A stretch of 64,000 nucleotides of DNA, taken from Deltaproteobacteria bacterium. GTDB taxonomy: Bacteria > Desulfobacterota > Syntrophia > Syntrophales > JACQWR01. Made by a program: the position numbers and the translations under genes. Where the stretch lies: contig JACQWR010000004.1 of assembly GCA_016209105.1 (NCBI GenBank), positions 62,001 to 126,000 on the forward strand, in the 5' to 3' direction. Within the stretch, counting starts at the first letter, position 1. Every line of letters starts with the position of its first letter. The notes beneath the pieces are model-generated. The model was given only the letters and a program-made list of their open reading frames with translations, was not told the DNA's origin and searched no databases. Shown here one piece after another: positions 46,712-54,484 of the stretch.

Positions 46712-49075
46712 TTAGTGCCTCTCTATAAGGACAGACCAGTAGTCGCCTGTCTTGGTCTGTTCCATGACCCGGTGTCCCTCTTCGGCGACAGAGCGGGGGA
46801 CATTGACGATGGGTTCTCCATCATCGAGGAATATCCGGAGCCGTTGCCCGGGTTGCATCGCCGAAAGTTCCATCTTTGTTTTGACGAAATTCATGGGGCA
46901 GGCGACGCCGCGCAGATCTTTAAACGTCTGCTCCTGTGCGGTTCCGGTCGCTGCCGCTGCGGGTTTGCTTTTTTCGCCCGGTGAAGGGGTTTCCGCCGCT
47001 TTTTTTTCCGCCGGGAACTTGAGAGAATCATCCATGCTTTCGTATAAATCCTCTACGGTCCGGGTGAGGGCGAAAATATCTTCCTTCATCGTTGCCAGCT
47101 GTGCCCGGTTTTCATTCTTTGCCAGCTCCAGCAGGGGAAGGAAACGCCGGTCCACCAGGCCGCACTCCACGAAGTAGTGCACAAAGTTATCAAACACCTC
47201 ACGATCGGAAGATGCCTCAACGCCCCTCGTAATAAGCAGCATCCGCGCCGCGGCAAGCGCAATCCGATACAGGACATCCGCGCTGGCTGACGGGTCCGAG
47301 AGTTTCTCCAGTTCTTTCTGCCCTTTTTTGATCGTTTTCATATCCAGCTCGATCAGGTCGAAGAGACCGGCGGAGCACTCTCCCACCCCCCTACCGACGA
47401 GCGAGAATATCTCTTCCGCCCCCCAGTCGAAGTAGTAGTTTTTGTCCTCCTCAAAGCCGGGTATATCGACGTATTTGGCGCAGAGCCGTTTGATGTCCTT
47501 GGTTCCTTCTTTCTCCATGTACGCAGCAAAATCCGGGTATTGGTCTTTTTTCCTAATGTAAAGCCGGAAAAACCCGGCCACAAAGTCCGGTAGATCGCGG
47601 GCGCTTACGTCGCCTATCCTTGCAGCAAGGCGCGGGGCATCGCTGCCCACGCGCGCGCCGGCCACGACGGCGTAGGAAGGGTACATCCGCTGTCCCTTGC
47701 GTTCCACCTGACCGAAGAAGCCGAGATCGGCCGTCATGTGCGCCCCGCACGTGTTGGGGCAGCCCGAAATATTGAGCCGCAGCCGGCCGACGGCGTCCAT
47801 GTCCAGTTTCGAGCTCATCAGCTTCCGGTTGACGGCGGTAAGCGCGCCGCGCGGCAGGCAGATGCCGAGCTTGCAGGTGCCGGCGCCGGTGCAGGCGATG
47901 CAGTTGCCGTAGAATTTGGGAGCGGAGGAAAGGTCCGACGCATCCTTCAGGACGCTGTAGATGTGCCCCAGGTATGCTTCCGGGATATTCCGGATGCTCA
48001 AATTCTGCTCCAGGGTGCAGCGGAGCACGTTCTCGCCAAACGTCTCCAGCGTCTCGGCCAGCGCAACCGCATGACGGCAGGAGATATTGCCCAGCGTGAC
48101 AGGCGCCAGAATGGAAAAGAGACCTGCCTGCTTCTGCGAAGAAACGAACCGCTCCTTCCAGAGGGAAAATCCGGAAGCGGGTTCCCCGGCGGCAAGACCG
48201 GGGCGGGAAGCAGCCTCGTTTCTTATCTCACCTATCGCGGGCAGCGGGGCGCCCTCCAGCGCCCGGTATTCCTCTTCATAGAGTTCGCGGAATTTCGCTT
48301 CACCCAGCTTGTTCCAGAGGAAGCGAAGCCGGGCGGCGTGTTTGTTCTTCCGGTTGCCGTGGCGGTCAAATACCTTTTTTACGGCCTCGGCGACACGGTA
48401 CGCCTGGGCGGCGGGAATAAACTCGTGGAGCACGTGCCCCGTCTGCGGCTTTGTCCCCATGCCTCCGGCGACATACACCCTGAACCCTTCTTCTGTGCCC
48501 GCTTTTGCCGCGATGAAGCCCAGGTCGTTGAAGACTGCGTGGGCATTGTCCTCGTCGGAGTTGGAAAAGGCGATCTTGTATTTTCTCGGCAGCGTCCAGG
48601 AGTCCGGCTTCGCGATCAGCATGCTTGTGAGGCTCACGGCATAGGGGGTCACGTCGAAGGGTTCGCCCGGGGCGATGCCCGCGTCCCACGAGGCCATAAT
48701 GTTGCGCACCGTATTGCCCCCTCCGCCCCTCGTGGCCAGATCTGCCTTGCGCAGCTCCCGAAGGATCGCCGGGACATTTTCCAGGATGACGTCGTGGATC
48801 TGCAATTCCTGCCTCGTGGTGATGTGGATCGTATCTGCGCCGTATTGTTCGGAAAGAAGCGCCACCGCCTTCAACTGCCGGGGGGTGACCCCGCCGCCGG
48901 CGCACCTGATGCGGACCATATAGGTGTCGGCGGCGCGCTGTTCGTAGACCCCGAAGGGAACGCGGTGCGCCCTAAATTTTGTCGCCTCCAGGGCGCCCTG
49001 ACGATAGCTTTGTATCAATCGTTCCAGCTCGTCGATCTCAGCGTCGTACGAGGGCGGTATTTCGTAGAAATTCAT
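46712..49075 (-). CDS. Siroheme sulfite reductase fused to TusA-like sulfur carrier
   Basis: 787 residues in three parts. Residues about 1-560 form a NirA/CysI-type hemoprotein: substrate residues in FRAHRVPFGVYEQR and ITTRQELQIHDV, then cluster/siroheme cysteines in CTGAGTCKLGIC and SGCPNTCG. Residues about 575-690 form a helical domain (FDLIELDMKTIKKGQKEL, VFDNFVHYFVECGLVD), HEPN-like. The last ~75 residues are a TusA domain with the sulfur-carrying Cys in DLRGVACPMNFVKTK. The linker between is Ala/Pro/Lys-rich. It reduces sulfite to sulfide and may load sulfur onto its own carrier. It overlaps the JAMM gene by 4 bp. Confidence 0.92.
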   Translation of the reverse strand: MNFYEIPPSYDAEIDELERLIQSYRQGALEATKFRAHRVPFGVYEQRAADTYMVRIRCAGGGVTPRQLKAVALLSEQYGADTIHITTRQELQIHDVILENVPAILRELRKADLATRGGGGNTVRNIMASWDAGIAPGEPFDVTPYAVSLTSMLIAKPDSWTLPRKYKIAFSNSDEDNAHAVFNDLGFIAAKAGTEEGFRVYVAGGMGTKPQTGHVLHEFIPAAQAYRVAEAVKKVFDRHGNRKNKHAARLRFLWNKLGEAKFRELYEEEYRALEGAPLPAIGEIRNEAASRPGLAAGEPASGFSLWKERFVSSQKQAGLFSILAPVTLGNISCRHAVALAETLETFGENVLRCTLEQNLSIRNIPEAYLGHIYSVLKDASDLSSAPKFYGNCIACTGAGTCKLGICLPRGALTAVNRKLMSSKLDMDAVGRLRLNISGCPNTCGAHMTADLGFFGQVERKGQRMYPSYAVVAGARVGSDAPRLAARIGDVSARDLPDFVAGFFRLYIRKKDQYPDFAAYMEKEGTKDIKRLCAKYVDIPGFEEDKNYYFDWGAEEIFSLVGRGVGECSAGLFDLIELDMKTIKKGQKELEKLSDPSASADVLYRIALAAARMLLITRGVEASSDREVFDNFVHYFVECGLVDRRFLPLLELAKNENRAQLATMKEDIFALTRTVEDLYESMDDSLKFPAEKKAAETPSPGEKSKPAAAATGTAQEQTFKDLRGVACPMNFVKTKMELSAMQPGQRLRIFLDDGEPIVNVPRSVAEEGHRVMEQTKTGDYWSVLIERH

Positions 49076-49527
49076 GTTCTATTGCTCCTTTGCTGCTTGT
49101 TCTCCTGCGGCGTTCTGCCGACTGGAAATTGCGCTACGATTTCCATATCTTCCTGTTCCACCTGAGCGGCCCTGATCCGGAAAGACCGGACCACGTCGTT
49201 TCCCTCTTTCAGGGAGACAATGACGTAGCTGATATCGGGGTCATAAGCCAGCCTGATGTCTTCCTCGGACGGCCGCGCCTCGGAAGCGGGGTGGCTGTGA
49301 TAGATGGCGCGCAGTCGCAGCCCTTGGGAGCGCATCTTGCGGACGGCGGCGAATTGCTCCTTCGGCGCGAGGGAAAAATGTTCCGGCGAGGCGTCCACAT
49401 TGGTGAGCGGGTAATGCCGGACAACGATGCCCTCTTTCTCGGCCAGATAGCCGCAGGCTTCGAGTGGCGCCTCCGAGTGGGCGTGGGCGATAATGGCGTC
49501 AATGGTCTCCGGGGATATATATAACAT
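49072..49527 (-). CDS. JAMM/MPN (Mec-type) metalloprotease
   Basis: 151 residues from ATG 49527; an in-frame ATG at 49542, adjacent to the upstream stop, is possible but lacks a ribosome-binding site. The JAMM zinc motif is HSHPASEARPSEED, with the upstream Glu in EACGYL. Mec+ family proteases trim residues beyond the Gly-Gly of sulfur carrier proteins or release cysteine/homocysteine from them. The carrier gene at 51575 encodes just such a C-terminal extension. Confidence 0.92.
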   Translation of the reverse strand: MLYISPETIDAIIAHAHSEAPLEACGYLAEKEGIVVRHYPLTNVDASPEHFSLAPKEQFAAVRKMRSQGLRLRAIYHSHPASEARPSEEDIRLAYDPDISYVIVSLKEGNDVVRSFRIRAAQVEQEDMEIVAQFPVGRTPQENKQQRSNRT

Positions 49528-49542
49528 TTCTTTTTTCCTCAT

Positions 49543-50349
49543 TTATTTCAGGTCGCACCCGGCCTGTTCTTCGTCAACGAGTTCCCTGATGGAGGGATTG
49601 TCGCCGCAGACGGCGCATTTCCCGTTACGCCGGAGCGCGATCGTTCTGAAAACCATGGACTTGGTGTCGAAGGTAAGCAAGCTATCCGCGAGCAAGGTTC
49701 CCGTTTTGGTTATGAATTTTAGACACTCCGTCGCCTGGATCGTCCCCAGGATGCCCGCGACCGCGCCCAGGACGCCCGCCTGCGAGCAGGTAGGGACCCG
49801 TCCCGGCGGCGGTGGGGAGGGGAATACGCAACGGTAGCAGGCGGACCGGCTGGGCAGGATCGTCATTGTCTGGCCGTTGAAGCGCAGGATGCCGCCGTGT
49901 GAAAAGGGCTTCCCCGCAAGGATGCAGGCATCGTTGATGAGAAACTTGGTGGCAAAATTGTCCGTCCCGTCAATAATGAAGTCATAATCGGCAATCATCG
50001 GCCCGATGTTGGCGGCGCGTACAAACTCATGGTACATTTTTACGGTAACATCCGGATTTATTTCCCGCATCTTTTCCGCCGCCGATTCCACCTTGGGGCG
50101 GTTTACGTCTTTGGTAAAGTGTATAACCTGGCGCTGCAGGTTTGACAGTTCGACACAGTCCGCATCGGCAATGCCAATGGTGCCTGCGCCTGCGGCCGCC
50201 AGATAGAGCGCCGCCGGCGATCCCAGGCCGCCCGCCCCGATGATCAGTACCCGTGCCTCCCGTATCCGGGCCTGCCCTTCGATGCCGATGTCCTTCAAGA
50301 TAATGTGCCTGCTGTACCGTTCCAGTTCTTCGTCGGTAAAAGAGATCAT
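49543..50349 (-). CDS. E1-like sulfur carrier adenylyltransferase (MoeB/ThiF/HesA type)
   Basis: 268 residues. It has ATP-binding GAGGLGSPAALYLAAAG, the conserved Asp and Arg in DADCVELSNLQRQ, the zinc Cys pairs CYRC and CAVC, and the conserved Cys in PTCSQAGVLG. It should adenylate the C-terminal glycine of the ThiS-like carrier in this operon so that it can receive sulfur. The gene overlaps the MetY-like gene by 4 bp. MoeB or ThiF function is the alternative, but no molybdopterin or thiamine genes adjoin. Confidence 0.92.
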   Translation of the reverse strand: MISFTDEELERYSRHIILKDIGIEGQARIREARVLIIGAGGLGSPAALYLAAAGAGTIGIADADCVELSNLQRQVIHFTKDVNRPKVESAAEKMREINPDVTVKMYHEFVRAANIGPMIADYDFIIDGTDNFATKFLINDACILAGKPFSHGGILRFNGQTMTILPSRSACYRCVFPSPPPPGRVPTCSQAGVLGAVAGILGTIQATECLKFITKTGTLLADSLLTFDTKSMVFRTIALRRNGKCAVCGDNPSIRELVDEEQAGCDLK

Positions 50350-51578
50350 AGTTTCTTTAGTCCCTCCCGAAGATCGGCGATGATGTCTTCGGCATCCTCT
50401 ATGCCTACGGCAAGCCGGAGCATGGAAGCGGGAACACCCAGCCGTTTCTTTTCCTCTTCCGAGTATTCGCAGAATATCGTCGAGGCGGGATGCAGGATAA
50501 GGGTTTTGTTATCGTTGATGTTCGTTGCCCGCCGGACGAGGGACAGGCTGTCCATGAATCTGAAGCACGTATCTTTGTCGGCCAGATCGAAGGTTAAAAT
50601 ACTGCCGAACCGGTTGCCGAATTGTCGTTTCGCCGTTTCATGACCGGGGGAAGCCGCAAGACCCGGATAGTTGACGGACCGCACCTCGGTGCACGTTTCC
50701 AGGAACAGGGCGATGGCGAGCGCATTCGTGCAACTTTTCTCGATGCGCAAACTGAGCGTCTCCAGGCCGAGGCTTTGCATGTAGGCGTTGTGGGGCGACA
50801 GGCAGGAGCCGAAGTTTCTGTATGCCTCGCGCCGCAGGAGCGCGATAAGGGCAAATGGCCCGTACTGGGCGGAGGCCTTTTTTAATCTCGGGCATGTGCT
50901 CCAGTCGTAGTTGCCGTTATCAACGATCAATCCGCCCACCGTTGTTGCCCCGCCCGATATATGCTTGGTGCTTGAGACGACCTCGACCGCCACGCCGAAA
51001 TCTTTCGATTTAAAAAGATACGGCGTGGTCAGGGTGCCGTCCAGGATCACGGGGATGCCCGCGGCCGCGGCAGTGCTTGATACCTCCGCGATATCGGCGA
51101 CCTCCAACTGCGGGTTCGTGATTGTCTCCAGAAAAACGGCCCTCGTTTTTTCCGTGATGCTTTGTTTCAAGCTCTTCGGCTTTGTCATGTCTGCGTACCG
51201 CACCTCCATGCCCCAGGGTTTCAGGGTATGTTCGAAGAGCGAATAGGTGTTTCCGAACAGGCGCCGGGAAGAGATAATGTTTGACCCCGTTTCGGCGAGC
51301 ACAAGGATTACATTGGAGATGGCGGCCATGCCGGAGGACACGGCTACCACCCCGGTCGCATCGGTCAGGAGGCGGATGCGCTGTTCGAAATCCTCCACCG
51401 TGGGGTTGGAGATGCGGGTGTAGGAATGGCCGAGCGCTTTTCCTTCGAAGGCGAGCTCAAGGGCATGGGATGTTTCAAATTCAAAGGCGACGTTCTCGTA
51501 GATCGGCGTCCTCAGGGCGCCGTGCACGTCTTTTTTCAGGGCGCTGCCGTGAATCGCATTTGTGGAAAAACCTCTCAT
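50346..51578 (-). CDS. metY: O-acetylhomoserine sulfhydrylase-like PLP enzyme
   Basis: 410 residues of the Cys/Met-metabolism PLP family. The PLP lysine is in VVSSTKHISGGATTVGG, with SGMAAISNVILVL and YSRI-type segment HSYTRISNPTVEDFE. It is closest in feel to O-acetylhomoserine sulfhydrylase, making homocysteine from an activated homoserine and sulfide or a protein thiocarboxylate. The operon context (carrier, E1-like, JAMM protease) matches the thiocarboxylate-dependent pathway described in Wolinella. It overlaps the carrier gene by 4 bp. Cystathionine gamma-lyase or -synthase activity cannot be ruled out from sequence alone. Confidence 0.87.
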   Translation of the reverse strand: MRGFSTNAIHGSALKKDVHGALRTPIYENVAFEFETSHALELAFEGKALGHSYTRISNPTVEDFEQRIRLLTDATGVVAVSSGMAAISNVILVLAETGSNIISSRRLFGNTYSLFEHTLKPWGMEVRYADMTKPKSLKQSITEKTRAVFLETITNPQLEVADIAEVSSTAAAAGIPVILDGTLTTPYLFKSKDFGVAVEVVSSTKHISGGATTVGGLIVDNGNYDWSTCPRLKKASAQYGPFALIALLRREAYRNFGSCLSPHNAYMQSLGLETLSLRIEKSCTNALAIALFLETCTEVRSVNYPGLAASPGHETAKRQFGNRFGSILTFDLADKDTCFRFMDSLSLVRRATNINDNKTLILHPASTIFCEYSEEEKKRLGVPASMLRLAVGIEDAEDIIADLREGLKKL

Positions 51579-51790
51579 CGCAGCGTTCCCCCTCCCATGA
51601 AATAGACAAAATCCACCGCGTCCTCGTTCGTGATCATTTTCGAGGGATATTCTTTTCTGTCCACGAAAGAGCCGTTGATTTGCACGGAAACCATTTCCGG
51701 CATCTCCACCTTGTTCAGCTTGAGCAATTCGGAAATGGTAATATGGGCGCCCACTACGGTCTTTTTTTCTCCGTTGACGGTGATGATCAT
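51575..51790 (-). CDS. ThiS/MoaD-like sulfur carrier with masked C terminus
   Basis: 71 residues with the ubiquitin-like beta-grasp fold: MIITVNGEKKTV, ISELLKLNKVEMPEMVSVQINGSFV, then DAVDFVYFMGGGTLR. Active carriers end in Gly-Gly; here Gly66-Gly67-Gly68 is followed by Thr-Leu-Arg. A protease must remove the tail before adenylation, and the JAMM gene in the same operon is the obvious candidate. This mirrors HcyS/CysO-type systems. No thiamine genes are nearby, so a role in homocysteine or cysteine synthesis is favoured over ThiS. Confidence 0.88.
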   Translation of the reverse strand: MIITVNGEKKTVVGAHITISELLKLNKVEMPEMVSVQINGSFVDRKEYPSKMITNEDAVDFVYFMGGGTLR

Positions 51791-51825
51791 GCTCTCTTCT
51801 CCTGTTTTTAACGGTGTGGTGGTAA

Positions 51826-52752
51826 CTATTCTTTCAGAAGTTTTGTTACGCTGGTATATCGTTCCCCGCTGTCGGGAAAGATGATGACGATGTTTTTATC
51901 CCTGAGTTCGTGGGCGGCCAGATATTTTTGCGTAGCGCACACGGCGGCCCCGGATGACAACCCGGCCAGGATGCCCTCTTCCCGGATCAGCTTTCGCGTC
52001 CAGAGCATCGTTTCTTCATCGGAGACGGATACGACTTCGTCAATCAAGTCGGTATTGAGAATCCGGGGGATAAATCCCGCGCCGATGCCTTGGATCATGT
52101 GGGGGCCGCCCTTCCCGCCGCTCAAGACGGCGGAAGAAGTGGGTTCCACGGCCACGATGATTATTGCCGGATTCCGCCGCTTCAGTTTGCCGGCGATACC
52201 GGTTATGGTTCCGCCGGTACCCACACCCGCGACCAGCATGTCCACGGCGCCGTCCATATCGGCGAGGATTTCTTCCGCCGTCGTCTCTTCGTGCGCACGG
52301 GTGTTTGCGGGATTTTCGAATTGCCGCACCAGGAAGGAATCGGGGATTTCCCGGTGGATGGCTTCGGCGCGGTCAATGGCGCCTTTCATTCCCAGCTGGG
52401 CGGGAGTAAGCTCCACGCGGGTGCCGAACAGCTTCAGCAGGTTTTGGCGTTCCAGGGTCATGGAATTGGGCATCACGATGATAAGTTTGTAACGACGGGC
52501 GGCGGCAATGAAAGCCAGCGCAATGCCCGTGTTTCCGCTCGTTCCTTCGATGATCGTGGCGCCCGGCTTCAAGAGTCCCTTTTCTTCTGCATCGTTAATC
52601 ATGCCGACTGCCGGCCGGTCTTTTATGGAGGAGCAGGGGTTAAACTGCTCCAGCTTTGCAACGATTAGATTTTCGTTCCCGTTTATCACCTTGTTGAGCC
52701 TGACGAGCGGTGTATGCCCGATAAGATGGGTAATGTCTTCTGCAATGCGCAC
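51826..52752 (-). CDS. cysK: Cysteine synthase
   Basis: PLP enzyme that makes cysteine from O-acetylserine and sulfide (or a thiocarboxylated carrier). 308 residues. The PLP lysine is in NPCSSIKDRPAVGMI, the substrate loop is EGTSGNTGIALAF, and the PLP phosphate site is VGTGGTITGIAGKLK. The CysK/CysM choice is not decided. The C-terminal LSSGAAVCA and FPDSGERY are typical. It is the second gene of the operon, 13 bp after the Rrf2 regulator. Confidence 0.94.
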   Translation of the reverse strand: MRIAEDITHLIGHTPLVRLNKVINGNENLIVAKLEQFNPCSSIKDRPAVGMINDAEEKGLLKPGATIIEGTSGNTGIALAFIAAARRYKLIIVMPNSMTLERQNLLKLFGTRVELTPAQLGMKGAIDRAEAIHREIPDSFLVRQFENPANTRAHEETTAEEILADMDGAVDMLVAGVGTGGTITGIAGKLKRRNPAIIIVAVEPTSSAVLSGGKGGPHMIQGIGAGFIPRILNTDLIDEVVSVSDEETMLWTRKLIREEGILAGLSSGAAVCATQKYLAAHELRDKNIVIIFPDSGERYTSVTKLLKE

Positions 52753-52765
52753 GGTCGTATCTCCC

Positions 52766-53176
52766 TTAAATATGGAACATCATGCCTTCATCATAGTTTT
52801 TCTGCCTGATCATCAGCTCGGCGAGGGAAAGGGAGAAGACCTTTTTCACCTCTCCTTCCGCCAGCCGGTAGAGATCTTCCAGGGCATCGAGGGAACCGCT
52901 TCCGGCATGCTCGCCTCCGCCTTCCAAGATATCGAGTATCTGGAGGAACGTGATATTTGCCGGGTCTTCTGCCAGCCCGTACCCGCCTTTGTTGCCCCTG
53001 ACCGCCCTCACAATGCCTGCTTTGGTGAGCAGGTTCAGCAGTTGTTCGAGATAATTCGGCGGGATCCCGCGGCGTTCAGCGATAACCTTTGATTGCAGTA
53101 ACTTGCCCCCGTAATTGTTGGCGAGTTCGAGCAGCGCCGCTGTGCCGTATCGTACCTTGCTTGATATAATCAGCAT
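52766..53176 (-). CDS. Rrf2-family regulator, CymR-like
   Basis: 136 residues. A winged helix-turn-helix opens with SSKVRYGTAALLELANNYGG, then KVIAERRGIPPNYLEQLLNLLTKAGIVRAVRGNKGGYGLA. The cysteines that bind an Fe-S cluster in IscR and RsrR are absent, as in CymR, the cysteine-metabolism repressor that works with CysK. It heads the sulfur operon, directly behind the promoter and inverted repeat at 53183-53243, so it probably autoregulates the whole operon, perhaps through the adjacent CysK. Confidence 0.9.
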   Translation of the reverse strand: MLIISSKVRYGTAALLELANNYGGKLLQSKVIAERRGIPPNYLEQLLNLLTKAGIVRAVRGNKGGYGLAEDPANITFLQILDILEGGGEHAGSGSLDALEDLYRLAEGEVKKVFSLSLAELMIRQKNYDEGMMFHI

Positions 53177-53182
53177 TTGTTC

Positions 53183-53243
53183 ACCAAGTATGTTGATCTA
53201 TTTACTTGGTAATGAGTATAGCGATGTCCGGGCATAAAGTCAA
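53183..53243 (-). promoter_or_regulatory. Promoter and inverted-repeat operator of the sulfur operon
   Basis: On the minus strand, TTGACT (53243-53238), a 17-bp spacer and TATACT (53220-53215) form a near-consensus promoter. Just downstream, ACCAAGTA (53210-53203) and TACTTGGT (53190-53183) form a perfect 8-bp inverted repeat with a 12-bp spacer, overlapping the expected transcription start and ending 6 bp before the Rrf2 ATG. This is well placed for repression by the Rrf2 protein. Confidence 0.85.
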
Positions 53244-53453
53244 GAATTTTTTTCAGGGAATTTAACGTTTGAGCAGGAAACAGATAATCAAGCTTAATAT
53301 ATTGAAATCACGAGTTTTTTGTGCGAGAAGGGTTTTTTGAAGGTGTGGCCAGGCAGCCTGAATAAATAAATATATTGACAAAAGTTCTTTTATGTATAGG
53401 TTATCTCAAACAATATAGAGGTTGCGCCATAAAAACGCGGTAAGGAGGAAACA

Positions 53454-53768
53454 ATGTTTCAGGTGTCCGATAAGGCGAGCGAGGTAATAAAGGAATTCCT
53501 CAAGGACAAGGAGGAGCCACATTCCGTGCGAATCGTCATGTCTGAAGGCGGCTGATCCGGGCCCACGTTGGGCATGGCTCTGGACGAGTCACAGGATGAC
53601 GATAAGGTTTTTACGGATAAGGGAATTACGTTCCTGGTTAACAGTCAACTCTTAGAAAAGGTTCAGCCGATCAGTGTGGATTATATAACCACTGTACATG
53701 GTGCAGGGTTCAAGGTCGCATCCGCTCTCGATGCCGGTGCCGCCTGTGGGCCGACATGCAGTTGCTGA
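53454..53768 (+). CDS. HesB-like selenoprotein (in-frame UGA = Sec34)
   Basis: 104 residues when UGA 53553-53555 is read as selenocysteine. Conventional reading would split the gene into a 33-residue stub and an internal fragment. The upstream part (MFQVSDKASEVIKEFLKDKE) starts at an ATG with a TAAGGAGGAA site. The two halves join as RIVMSEGG-U-SGPTLGMALDES, where the Sec takes the first cysteine position of IscA/HesB proteins. The C terminus keeps ACGPTCSC. HesB-like selenoproteins of this shape are a known family in anaerobic bacteria. A role in Fe-S or sulfur trafficking is inferred. It is divergent from the sulfur operon. Confidence 0.9.
53553..53584 (+). promoter_or_regulatory. Candidate SECIS hairpin of the HesB-like selenoprotein
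   Basis: Directly after UGA, UCCGG (53556-53560) can pair with CUGGA (53580-53584), and GCCCA (53561-53565) with UGGGC (53569-53573), leaving a CGU loop and a 6-base bulge. The apical loop is closer to the UGA than in E. coli fdhF, so the exact structure is uncertain. Confidence 0.5.
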
Positions 53769-53779
53769 AAAATAAAGAA

Positions 53780-53824
53780 AGCGGGGCGGCAACGAGTCAT
53801 TGTTATGCTGCCCCGCTTTTTTTG
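53780..53824 (+). terminator. Rho-independent terminator after the HesB-like gene
   Basis: AGCGGGGCGGCA and TGCTGCCCCGCT form a 12-bp stem with one G-T pair around a 13-base loop, followed by TTTTTTTG. It is 11 bp after the stop codon. Confidence 0.9.
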
Positions 53825-53889
53825 TGTCCGCGTGGGATATGATATATCGGCCGTCATCGGGCGGCAGAAGTTTGTTTGAGGAGCTATGT

Positions 53890-54459
53890 ATGGGGCAGTT
53901 GAACAACGACGCAGCAGCACTATCAGTGCAGAGGAAACCGTTTATCGTCGGCGTGATGGGGAGCCACAAGGAAGAGCCGTCGGTCATGGAAGACGCCCGC
54001 CGCCTGGGTGAGGCGATTGCCCGCCGGGGCCACGTGCTGCTCACGGGCGGGGGACCGGGCCTGATGCGGGCGGCTTCGGAAGGTGCCTACCGGGCCGGAG
54101 GCCTTGTGATCGGCATCCTTCCCAACGACAGGAGGCGCATACTTAATGGTTATCCCAATGAATTTGTCCACATACCGATTTATACCGGGATGTCCGATGC
54201 CCGGAACGTAATCAATGCCAAAACGCCCCATATGCTCGTGGCGCTCAACGGCAGCGTGGGCACCCTCTCGGAAATCGCCCTGGCGCTCCGCGTCGGTACG
54301 CCCGTCATCGGCCTTCATTGTCCGAAATTCAGCCTGCCGGAAGATCAGGATTTTACCCCGGTTGCATCTATCGAAGAGGCCATCCGGGAAATGGACAGAA
54401 TCCTGGAGAGATGCAACGATCACGCGGCGGGGTGCGCAAAAAATATCCCGTTGCTTTAA
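53890..54459 (+). CDS. TIGR00725/LOG-like Rossmann-fold protein
   Basis: 189 residues from ATG 53890 (GAGGAG at good spacing); the frame reaches back to 53800 through the preceding terminator. Segments FIVGVMGSHKEEPSVMEDARRLGEAIA, LLTGGGPGLMRAASEGAYRAGGLVIGILP and LVALNGSVGTLSEIALALRVGTPVIGL match the TIGR00725 group, relatives of the lysine-decarboxylase/LOG nucleotide-binding fold. LOG enzymes carry PGGxGTxxE; here it is NGSVGTLSE, so phosphoribohydrolase activity is doubtful. Function unknown. Confidence 0.82.
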   Translation: MGQLNNDAAALSVQRKPFIVGVMGSHKEEPSVMEDARRLGEAIARRGHVLLTGGGPGLMRAASEGAYRAGGLVIGILPNDRRRILNGYPNEFVHIPIYTGMSDARNVINAKTPHMLVALNGSVGTLSEIALALRVGTPVIGLHCPKFSLPEDQDFTPVASIEEAIREMDRILERCNDHAAGCAKNIPLL

Positions 54460-54484
54460 AACGGAGAAGATTTTTCTTGAGCGT

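Noticed and set aside
53375-53406. Sigma70 promoter for the HesB-like selenoprotein
   Set aside because: TTGACA at 53375 is good, but no acceptable -10 sits at 16-18 bp; left unassigned.
54215-54484. N-terminal extension of the TPR protein
   Set aside because: It runs through the coding sequence of the preceding gene in another frame, and TPR similarity starts after ATG 54485.
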